A stretch of 10,296 bases of DNA, from assembly GCA_029557025.1 (NCBI GenBank), contig JAKPRU010000415.1, positions 1 to 10,296 of the forward strand, read 5' to 3'. Positions 1-5,482 of this stretch are shown here, in pieces. The notes beneath the pieces were generated by a model that saw only the letters and a list, made by a program, of their open reading frames with translations, did no database searches and had not been told where the DNA came from. This DNA is from Candidatus Omnitrophota bacterium (GTDB taxonomy: Bacteria; Hinthialibacterota; Hinthialibacteria; Hinthialibacterales; JAKPRU01). Numbering within the stretch: position 1 is the stretch's first letter; each line of letters begins with the position of its first letter. The position numbers were made by a program, and so were the translations under genes.

Positions 1-153
1 ACAGGCCTCCGTGCCTGTCGGAGGAGCAGCCCGGAGTCTGCGAAGGGCCGGGACATCGCGTTCGAACCACGAGATTCCGATTCCCATCTCGGTCTCCTTT
101 GCAGGATTCCATTCGACTTGTATGACATTTGTGCAGCAGAAGGTATGGAACAC
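1..153 (-). CDS. Protein-like minus-strand frame, partial at left edge, start uncertain
   Basis: Read on the minus strand, a frame is open from a TAA at 235-237 to the left edge (78 codons). Its product looks protein-like, with segments such as VIQVEWNP and GIGISWFERDVPALRRL. About 63% of codons begin with a purine and 40% with G, better than the competing plus-strand frame that ends at 218-220. No ATG, GTG or TTG occurs before a GTG at 151-153, which has no SD, so that start is only a placeholder. The frame may be the first part of a gene continuing to the left, or a remnant that lost its start. I recognise no family. The alternative is that the plus-strand frame ending in TGA at 218-220 is a real gene's tail, but its composition is less convincing. 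Confidence 0.3.
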   Translation of the reverse strand, partial: MFHTFCCTNVIQVEWNPAKETEMGIGISWFERDVPALRRLRAAPPTGTEAC

Positions 154-284
154 TGCAACCGGCGGACCATCGACATTTCCAGAACGTAATACCCCGGAAA
201 AACCCTCCGCAACCGAATGATAGGCGCGGCCAGGTTACGGCAGGTTCCGGCTCGGTGTGGAAAAAAACAAAGCGCGACATTTCC

Positions 285-317
285 CCAAAAAAATCTCGGC
301 CTTGAAAATTTTTTTGG
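285..317. repeat. Perfect 10-bp A/T-tract inverted repeat
   Basis: CCAAAAAAAT at 285-294 and ATTTTTTTGG at 308-317 are exact reverse complements around a 13-nt loop. Another A7 tract lies at 261-267, so A/T tracts occur about every 20-26 bp, which could bend the DNA. The right arm overlaps the proposed -35 of the promoter for the gene at 532. Possible roles are an operator, a curved upstream promoter region or a weak bidirectional terminator. The sequence alone does not decide between them. Confidence 0.5.
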
Positions 318-342
318 ATTTACTTAATTATTGTAGTACAAT
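314..342 (+). promoter_or_regulatory. Candidate sigma70-type promoter with palindrome on the -10
   Basis: TTGGAT at 314-319 (3/6 to TTGACA) and TACAAT at 337-342 (5/6 to TATAAT) are separated by exactly 17 bp in the most AT-rich stretch of the region. The -10 is the right arm of a perfect palindrome, ATTGTA-G-TACAAT, at 330-342, a plausible repressor site. A start near 349 would give a leader of about 180 nt before the ATG at 532. This is a motif match only. Confidence 0.4.
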
Positions 343-372
343 GATTGTGATATGTCAACAAGTTTAAAAGAC

Positions 373-381
373 AGGAGGTGA
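373..381 (+). promoter_or_regulatory. Perfect but orphan-looking Shine-Dalgarno
   Basis: AGGAGGTGA is fully complementary to the usual 16S rRNA tail. No ATG, GTG or TTG lies at the normal distance downstream. The codon at ideal spacing is ATC at 385, in frame with the gene at 532 and open throughout. The first ATG is at 395, 16 nt after AGGAGG, which is long. Confidence 0.45.
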
Positions 382-394
382 GACATCTGCCGGA

Positions 395-535
395 ATGCCG
401 AGACCACACCCGCAAGAAACACACAATTTCGATCGCGGGCGCTGGAAGGAGAAAATCAGCAGGAAGTTGCGTTTCGAACAGTCTCGCGAATTGTTTCCAA
501 CAAATCCCAATACTTGGAAAGGAAGAAACAGATGA
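395..535 (+). CDS. Candidate 46-aa leader ORF overlapping the next gene (ATGA)
   Basis: This ORF begins at ATG 395 and encodes about 46 residues, beginning MPRPHPQETHNFDRGRWKEK. It is basic, with no membrane segment or signal peptide. Its TGA at 533-535 overlaps the ATG at 532-534, the classic geometry for translational coupling. A perfect SD lies upstream but its spacing is long. Third-position GC is near 50%, so codon use does not prove coding. It could be a regulatory leader peptide, a small protein or chance. No family is recognised. Confidence 0.3.
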   Translation: MPRPHPQETHNFDRGRWKEKISRKLRFEQSRELFPTNPNTWKGRNR

Positions 536-2004
536 GCAGAGCAAATTCATTCTTGTGGATTGTCGGGATGGCCGCATTGTTTGTCGTGCCCGCTTTTGCC
601 CAACCCGACCTCGACCCGAATAATACGGCATCGGAATTCAAGGTTTATTCCCCCGAATCACAGGGGGTGACCCCGTTGTCACAGGCCATCGACGTGGACG
701 CGGAATATCCGGTCGAAGACACTCAAGAGAGCGTGGGGGTGTTGATCACCTCCAATGAGAAAGTGGTTTTTGCGCTGGATTACAATCCGGGCATTCTTTG
801 GTATGACATAAACATGAATCGTCTTCAGTGGCCCAGGGATTTCGAAGGCAACAACATGAGTGCGTTTTATGACGACAACGGCAACCCGCTGCCTGACGGC
901 GGTTTCTGGGGAGCCAAGGTCAAGTCGAATGCGTATGGCCCCGGTTTCGGACTGGGCGGAGCCTGCAACTTCGGACCGGAATCCGATGTCCAGATTGCTT
1001 CCCTCTTCGACGCCTGTGTAATGGGCGAAATCCCTTGTGTCCAGTTGTACAACAACGACGGGACTCCGATTGTTCCTGTGAAGTGCGGAATCAGTGAGGC
1101 GCTCGCGAAGGATTACGAGGGCAATGTCCGTATCGGTGACTGGGATTACCTGTCGAACGGCAACATTGTGATTGCCGCTGAGTGCCGCAAAGCGCTGGGG
1201 AATAGTGAAGTCCTCGGCATTGCTCAATCCAGAGTGGTAACCTATGGAATTCTCGCGCCCGGCGAGCAATTCCCATCCATTTTCGCCCGTGTCAGCGATT
1301 ACTCACAAGGAAATCAAGAGATGTGGCATGGGGTAGCAAGTACGAAAAATGGCTTTGCCGTGCGCTATTCTGCGGGCGGCGCCAAAATCACATTTTTCAA
1401 TAACGATGGAACGCGGAGATCGCCTGAAGTGGACCTAACCTCGTTGGGTACGGGCGCAATGGCAGGCGTTCTTGCCGGCGGTCGGGGCGATCATGAGGGG
1501 TGGCACAGCGATGGGGTCAGCCGTTACATCCTGGTCTCCGAGAACAGCAACCTTTTCGGTACGCTGCATCCGTTTGTTGCTATTTTCGATGAAGACGGAA
1601 ACCTGATCAAAGGCCCGTTCGGAGTCGCGACCGGCCCGGACGGCTATTACTACACGACATGCGACCGCAACGATTGTGCCCTGCATCCGAGCGGCAAGTA
1701 TATCGTTGTCTGGATTGAAACCGATTACCTGCAACTGCCGAGCGGTGGAATTCTCCTCGGGCGAATCTTCAACGAGGACGGAACTCCCGCCACCAAAATG
1801 TTCGTAATCGACAACGCGACCAATCCCGATGATCCGGATTCCCAGCCTGGGCTTTCCCGACGCCCGCGTGTTGTCTGGCGTGGCAATAAAATTGCCGTAG
1901 TTTGGGTCAGTACAAACCGCGATGAGGGTGGAATCCAGCGTGTCTCCGGCCGTACTTTCCAATACGGCGAGGAAACAGGGATTGAGAACTACATGATCTA
2001 CTGA
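532..2004 (+). CDS. Secreted beta-propeller-like protein with repeated DG motifs
   Basis: This gene encodes a 490-residue exported protein of unknown function. I chose the ATG at 532 because it has an SD-like AAAGGAAG at 518-525 and begins directly with a Sec signal peptide (MSRA, hydrophobic core 7-20, likely cleavage after AFA-23). An in-frame TTG at 514 would put extra charged residues in front. The mature part is rich in beta-strand-like segments and carries five loops of the form aromatic-x-x-(D/N)-G-(N/T): YDDNGN 113-118, YNNDGT 173-178, FNNDGT 289-294, FDEDGN 352-357 and FNEDGT 413-418. The last is followed by FVIDNATN and RRPRVVWRGNKIAVVW, like the 'GRxFxxDG...EFxVN...PxVA..G.FVVVW' repeats of many secreted bacterial proteins. 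Seven cysteines remain after signal cleavage. I see no catalytic motif, sorting tail or membrane anchor. It is transcribed alone and ends at a strong terminator. Confidence 0.85.
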   Translation: MSRANSFLWIVGMAALFVVPAFAQPDLDPNNTASEFKVYSPESQGVTPLSQAIDVDAEYPVEDTQESVGVLITSNEKVVFALDYNPGILWYDINMNRLQWPRDFEGNNMSAFYDDNGNPLPDGGFWGAKVKSNAYGPGFGLGGACNFGPESDVQIASLFDACVMGEIPCVQLYNNDGTPIVPVKCGISEALAKDYEGNVRIGDWDYLSNGNIVIAAECRKALGNSEVLGIAQSRVVTYGILAPGEQFPSIFARVSDYSQGNQEMWHGVASTKNGFAVRYSAGGAKITFFNNDGTRRSPEVDLTSLGTGAMAGVLAGGRGDHEGWHSDGVSRYILVSENSNLFGTLHPFVAIFDEDGNLIKGPFGVATGPDGYYYTTCDRNDCALHPSGKYIVVWIETDYLQLPSGGILLGRIFNEDGTPATKMFVIDNATNPDDPDSQPGLSRRPRVVWRGNKIAVVWVSTNRDEGGIQRVSGRTFQYGEETGIENYMIY

Positions 2005-2031
2005 TACGAAACGGGTATCTTACCCTGTCAT

Positions 2032-2064
2032 CGGGGATGATCGTTTACGGTCATCCCCGTTTTT
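2032..2064 (+). terminator. Strong rho-independent terminator
   Basis: CGGGGATGATCG at 2032-2043 pairs with CGGTCATCCCCG at 2048-2059, giving 12 bp with one G-U pair. The tetraloop is TTTA and five T follow at 2060-2064. It starts 27 nt after the stop codon of the secreted-protein gene. The minus strand has no matching U tract, so it is not an obvious terminator for the convergent gene. Confidence 0.9.
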
Positions 2065-2124
2065 ATGTTTCCCGCGACTGGAAACGGTCCGGCTTGATGA
2101 GCAGGGCAAGAACCGGGATCGCTA

Positions 2125-2832
2125 TTAGGCCTCCAGGTCAATCTGCAACTTGGGGGCGGGGATGGGGTCGGTTTTCGGGAAGATGGTGACAATGGCCCGG
2201 CCGCCGGCGATATGTCGTTTCCCGGTTGCCGGATCGATCTGACTTAGAATCCGCACGGTCTGATAGACCTTATGCCCGTGCAGGATGGCCTCTTCGGTCT
2301 CATGGCGCAGGTGAGTTGTCTCGTGGCTCATGACAGCCAGTGGGGCTTGAAGTTCCGTCAGGGGAGCGCCCATCTTGAATGAAATTCCGCTGTCGCTGGA
2401 GGCATCGCGGTAAATGGAGCTCTCTTGCTTACTGGGAAGCGGCTCCTGTTCCTCCTGGGATTCTTGACCCTGGGGGACAGTCTCGGCGGTCGGCGTAGAC
2501 TCTTTCTCATCCTCTTCCTTATTGGAGGGAACAGGAAGAAGTGTTCCATCCTCATCGTGGGCCATATCCAGGGCTTGGTCAGCGAGTCGTTTGGCTTCGG
2601 GGATTTCTCCCAGGGTGGTAGAGATTTTGGCCTGGTCAATCAGGGCGCGGATACGGATGGCCTCAGTCCCTTTGATCTTTCCGGTGTCGATCAGCCGCTC
2701 CGCCTCTTTGAGATCGCGTCGCACGTGAGAATCTTGCGGAGCGGAAGACGATGTCGATGATGGCTTCCGAGCGCGCGTCTCGTCCGCAACAGGCCGAAAC
2801 GGAACCGGCGATATGGCAAATCCGTCGCCCAT
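2125..2832 (-). CDS. HExxH protein resembling the SprA-related family
   Basis: This 235-residue protein has no signal peptide or membrane segment. The ATG at 2832 is preceded by GGAAGGG with about 6 nt spacing, which fixes the start. Residues 36-92 look like two or three amphipathic helices, perhaps TPR-like. Residues 100-140 are a low-complexity acidic linker rich in Glu, Gln, Ser and Pro. The C-terminal part has HETTH at 170-174, a zinc-metallopeptidase-type HExxH, then HGHKVYQT at 185-192 and DPATGKRHIAGGRA at 200-213. The layout HE-x-x-H, a YxT strand, a 'P-x-G-K-R-x-(A/I)-x-G-G' turn and a final beta strand matches what I recall of SprA-related proteins (PF12118). Metalloprotease activity is not shown. 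The gene is divergent from the aminotransferase gene. It lies alone, and no intrinsic terminator is visible after its TAA. Confidence 0.75.
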   Translation of the reverse strand: MGDGFAISPVPFRPVADETRARKPSSTSSSAPQDSHVRRDLKEAERLIDTGKIKGTEAIRIRALIDQAKISTTLGEIPEAKRLADQALDMAHDEDGTLLPVPSNKEEDEKESTPTAETVPQGQESQEEQEPLPSKQESSIYRDASSDSGISFKMGAPLTELQAPLAVMSHETTHLRHETEEAILHGHKVYQTVRILSQIDPATGKRHIAGGRAIVTIFPKTDPIPAPKLQIDLEA

Positions 2833-2933
2833 GATGGCCCTTCCGGGGAGTCCAACTCGTTCTGTCCCTTCTCACCAACGTTTTCCAAACTCCTTTTGGA
2901 TGTCCGTCTTTCGTGGACTCCCTCTAGTCGCAA

Positions 2934-2962
2934 ATTATCGGCAGAAACACGGTCGGACTTAA
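2934..2962 (-). promoter_or_regulatory. Candidate promoter for the HExxH gene
   Basis: On the minus strand, TTAAGT (2962-2957, 3/6) and GATAAT (2939-2934, 5/6 to TATAAT) are 17 nt apart. The -35 lies in the perfect palindrome ACTTAAGT at 2957-2964. A transcript starting near 2927 would have a leader of about 95 nt containing a small hairpin at 2885-2899 (CCAAA/TTTGG) whose loop reads AGGAG. This is a motif match only. Confidence 0.35.
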
Positions 2963-2981
2963 GTGTTCCCACAGTCCATTT

Positions 2982-3012
2982 CTGACTGCTTCCGGATGTG
3001 CTACGCTACGAT
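2982..3012 (+). promoter_or_regulatory. Weak candidate promoter for the aminotransferase gene
   Basis: CTGACT at 2982-2987 and TACGAT at 3007-3012 each match the sigma70 consensus at 4 of 6 positions, but the 19-bp spacer is longer than usual. The start would fall close to the SD of the gene at 3036. It is the best match between the divergent genes on this strand, with low certainty. Confidence 0.25.
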
Positions 3013-3035
3013 CAAATCTCACAAAGGAGGATAAC

Positions 3036-4301
3036 ATGTCGCCTGACCTCAAACCTGACAAAACCACCGACCCCGGAAGAATCTGGGTTCAAACCGGAGT
3101 CCCCCAATTCAGGGATTTCGACCGTTGGCAGCAAGTCGGCCCGGATGAGGCCAGAATGGTCTCTGAAATGACGCTTCGAAACGAACTTTCCGGCGGCACG
3201 CCCGTCGTTCGGGAGTTTGAGAAGGAGTGGCGCGAGTGGATCGGGGGGAAATACTCCCTGAGTGTAATGAACGGCTCCTCCGCGCTGTACAGCGCTTATT
3301 TCGGTGTGGGAGTCGGCCCCGGCGATGAGGTCATCTGCCCCACCTACACCTGGATTTGCACTATCGCACCCGCCACGCTCCTGGGCGCAAGACCGGTGTT
3401 CGCCGAATCCAACCCCGAAACCCTTCTGGTTGACCCCGACGATGTAAGACACCGTATCACCGAGAAAACCCGCGCCATTGTGGTGGTTCACCTCTGGGGA
3501 TTCGTGGCCGATCTGGACGGCTTCCTTAAACTCAGCCGGGACACCGGCATCCCCATTATTGAGGATTGCTCTCATGTTCATGGCGGGAAATACAAAGGGC
3601 GGATGTGCGGAAATCTCGGCGCTGCCGGATGTTGGAGTTTCCAGGGAAGCAAACCGGTCAGCGGCGGCGAGGCGGGAATTATGGTAACAAACGATCAGGA
3701 GGTATTTGAGCGGGCCTGTCTGCTGGGCCAGGTAAACCGCATTGCCGGGGTCGACCTGGTCACCGAACGATACGCAAAATACCAGCCGCTCGGTGTCGGC
3801 ATGAAATTCCGCTCCCATCCCCTCGGGATCGGCCTTGCCAAGGTCCAATTCGGCAAACTGGATGCATTGAACGCCCGGCGCAGGAAATATGTTGAGACCA
3901 TCGAGGCGGGGTTGGAAGGCATACCCGGCCTGCACCCTGTCAAACAGTATCCGGGCGCGGAACGGGCAGGATTTTATGGCTTCCCGATTCATCATGTGCC
4001 CGAAGAAACCCCCGGCCTCTCTACAAAACAGCTGATCGAGAAGATTCAGGCAGAGGGAATCCCCGCAACGGCCGATCCCTACGGACTCCTCCACCTGCTC
4101 CCCATTTACGCCGAAGGATTCGACCTGTTTACACGAAATCGCGGACCCCTTTGCGGGGAGGATTATCCGGGATACCGCCCCGGCGACTTTCCTCAGACCG
4201 AAAGGATGCGGGACCGCCTGATCTTCCTGCCGATGTGCAGCGATCCCGTCCCCGGCGCGGAGGACTTCGTGCTGGAGCGGCTGCGCCGAAGTGTTGCATG
4301 A
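3036..4301 (+). CDS. DegT/DnrJ/EryC1/StrS family PLP-dependent aminotransferase
   Basis: This gene encodes a 421-residue cytoplasmic enzyme of the fold-type I PLP family that usually transfers an amino group to a keto-sugar, most often a nucleotide-linked one. The start has a perfect SD, AAAGGAGG at 3023-3030, 5 nt before the ATG. Family motifs are in the right order: GTPVVREFEKEW (54-65) near the N terminus, NGSSAL (79-84) for phosphate binding, PGDEVICPTYTW (95-106), IIEDCSH (174-180) with PLP-pyridine-binding Asp177, and SFQGSKPVSGGEAG (201-214) with Lys206 as the Schiff-base lysine. Length is normal for the family. No other sugar-nucleotide gene is in the window, so the substrate is unknown. 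In PVC-type bacteria such genes often sit beside Gfo/Idh genes, as here. It may be the first gene of the run that continues to 7781, with a 90-bp gap to the next gene. A 466-codon antisense frame over it is a composition shadow. Confidence 0.93.
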   Translation: MSPDLKPDKTTDPGRIWVQTGVPQFRDFDRWQQVGPDEARMVSEMTLRNELSGGTPVVREFEKEWREWIGGKYSLSVMNGSSALYSAYFGVGVGPGDEVICPTYTWICTIAPATLLGARPVFAESNPETLLVDPDDVRHRITEKTRAIVVVHLWGFVADLDGFLKLSRDTGIPIIEDCSHVHGGKYKGRMCGNLGAAGCWSFQGSKPVSGGEAGIMVTNDQEVFERACLLGQVNRIAGVDLVTERYAKYQPLGVGMKFRSHPLGIGLAKVQFGKLDALNARRRKYVETIEAGLEGIPGLHPVKQYPGAERAGFYGFPIHHVPEETPGLSTKQLIEKIQAEGIPATADPYGLLHLLPIYAEGFDLFTRNRGPLCGEDYPGYRPGDFPQTERMRDRLIFLPMCSDPVPGAEDFVLERLRRSVA

Positions 4302-4391
4302 CCGCGAGCCAACAGGCCCTGCGAGCCAGACCAGCGTGCTGTGTGAGCAAACCGTCGGTATTGGAATAATCTCCATTGAGTACCGGAAACG

Positions 4392-5435
4392 ATGAGCAGA
4401 GCAGTATCCCATAGAGGCGCCGTTCTTTATCGCGCGGTTCTCTGCGCATCCCTGCTGTGCTGTTCCATGGGTTATTCCTTTTCCGCTGTTTCACAGGAGC
4501 CGGCCGACGCGCGGATTGCCTGGTGGCGCGAAGCAAAATTTGGCGTAATGATCCGCTGGGGACTTCATGCCCTTCCCGGCTGTGTGTGGAATGGGATTCG
4601 ATTCCAAGGCCCCTCAGACTGGATTCAATTCCGCGCGCGGGTTCCCAGTTCGGAATACGCCGCTCTCACCGCACAATTCACGGCTCCTCTCTTCAACCCG
4701 GATGAATGGGCGCAATCCATAAAAGACGCGGGCACACAGTATCTTATTCTCCCGGCAAAATCCTACGACGGTTTTTGTCTCTTCGACAGCGCCCTCACCG
4801 ATTTCAAGATCACCGCCACCCCTTTCGGGAGAGATTTCCTCCGCGAAATGTCGGATACCTGCCGCCGGGAACACATCCGATTCGGCGTGTATTACTCAAT
4901 CCTGGATTGGCATCACCCAGACTACCTGCCGCGTGGTCCGGACAGCCCCCGCCCCTGGGACGAAAGGCCCACCGATACGGCTAACTATGACAGGTACATT
5001 GACTATGTCAAACGGCAGATAGAGGAATTACTGACCCGCTACGGCCCGATAGATATCCTCTGGTTTGACGGTGCCTGGGAGCATACACCGGCGGAAAATC
5101 ATGCGGATGAACTCATCCGACATGCCCGCACCCTCCAACCCGGCATTCTAGTCAATAATCGCCTGGGAGTACCCGGAGACTTTCACGCGCTGGATTCCAT
5201 GCCCGAACATCCTTTACCCGATCGGCCTTGGGAGATGAGTATTTCCCTCCATGACACCTATGGCTATAAACGTTATGATGTCGAATGGAAGGAGAGCAGT
5301 GAAATCATTACTCAACTTGCAACTTGTTCCGCGAAAGGGGGCAATTTACTGTTGAATATCGGGCCGGATGATTCCGGCGCATTTCCCCCGCCCGTTCGGG
5401 AACGACTGAAGCAGATCGGTGAATGGACGCGCTAA
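4392..5435 (+). CDS. Exported GH29-like alpha-L-fucosidase homologue, altered pocket, short
   Basis: This 347-residue protein has an N-terminal Sec signal peptide (about 1-34). The rest matches the GH29 (beta/alpha)8 catalytic domain: KFGVMIRWGLHALPG (49-63), WIQFRARVPSSEY (77-89), DEWAQSIKDAGTQYLIL (104-120), the equivalent of KHHDGF at 123-128, YYSILDW (167-173), YGPIDILWFDG (217-227), NNRLG (255-259), PWEMSISLHDTYGY (279-292) and CSAKGGNLLLNIGPDDSG (312-329). Asp226 is the expected nucleophile; Arg257 and Glu281 are also kept. Three normally conserved fucose-pocket histidines are replaced: IHWG reads IRWG (Arg55), and KHHDGF reads KSYDGF (Ser124, Tyr125). The protein stops at IGEWTR, so the usual C-terminal beta-sandwich is missing. 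Activity on fucose is therefore doubtful; another sugar or a non-catalytic role is possible. The SD before ATG 4392 is weak (GGAAA). Confidence 0.88.
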   Translation: MSRAVSHRGAVLYRAVLCASLLCCSMGYSFSAVSQEPADARIAWWREAKFGVMIRWGLHALPGCVWNGIRFQGPSDWIQFRARVPSSEYAALTAQFTAPLFNPDEWAQSIKDAGTQYLILPAKSYDGFCLFDSALTDFKITATPFGRDFLREMSDTCRREHIRFGVYYSILDWHHPDYLPRGPDSPRPWDERPTDTANYDRYIDYVKRQIEELLTRYGPIDILWFDGAWEHTPAENHADELIRHARTLQPGILVNNRLGVPGDFHALDSMPEHPLPDRPWEMSISLHDTYGYKRYDVEWKESSEIITQLATCSAKGGNLLLNIGPDDSGAFPPPVRERLKQIGEWTR

Positions 5436-5482
5436 TGGAGAACCGCTTTATCTATCCACAACATGACGAGGTGACAAGATGA
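5435..5482 (+). other. 15-codon micro-ORF linking two genes (TAATG ... ATGA)
   Basis: The stop of the fucosidase-like gene (TAA 5433-5435) overlaps an ATG at 5435 that opens MENRFIYPQHDEVTR. Its TGA at 5480-5482 overlaps the ATG of the Gfo/Idh gene at 5479. It could carry ribosomes across the 43-bp gap. Alternatively, the text after GEWTR (ENRFIY in +1) recalls the NGEAIY usually found at this place in GH29 proteins and may be a frameshift scar. It is too short to call as a gene. Confidence 0.2.

Larger units (their letters stand above)
221..531. other. Regulatory stretch and long leader before the gene at 532
   Basis: This stretch of about 310 bases contains no long gene. It starts with a short GC-rich part and becomes AT-rich from about 260 to 370, where the inverted repeat and candidate promoter lie. 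From 371 on it holds a perfect SD (AGGAGGTGA, 373-381) and the 46-codon leader ORF. I found no strong GC-rich hairpin and no recognisable riboswitch in the leader. Confidence 0.5.

Noticed and set aside
514..531. TTG at 514 as start of the secreted protein
   Set aside because: The ATG at 532 has a better-spaced SD and gives a normal signal peptide; the TTG start would prepend charged residues and remove the SD.
378..623. An 81-codon plus-strand ORF starting with GTG inside the SD
   Set aside because: Its start lies within the SD itself and it overlaps the signal-peptide region of the gene at 532 in another frame; its residues are not protein-like.
3012..4412. A 466-codon minus-strand ORF antisense to the aminotransferase gene
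   Set aside because: It mirrors the DegT reading frame, has no protein-family motif and no SD, while the plus-strand frame has all DegT motifs. It is a codon-composition shadow.
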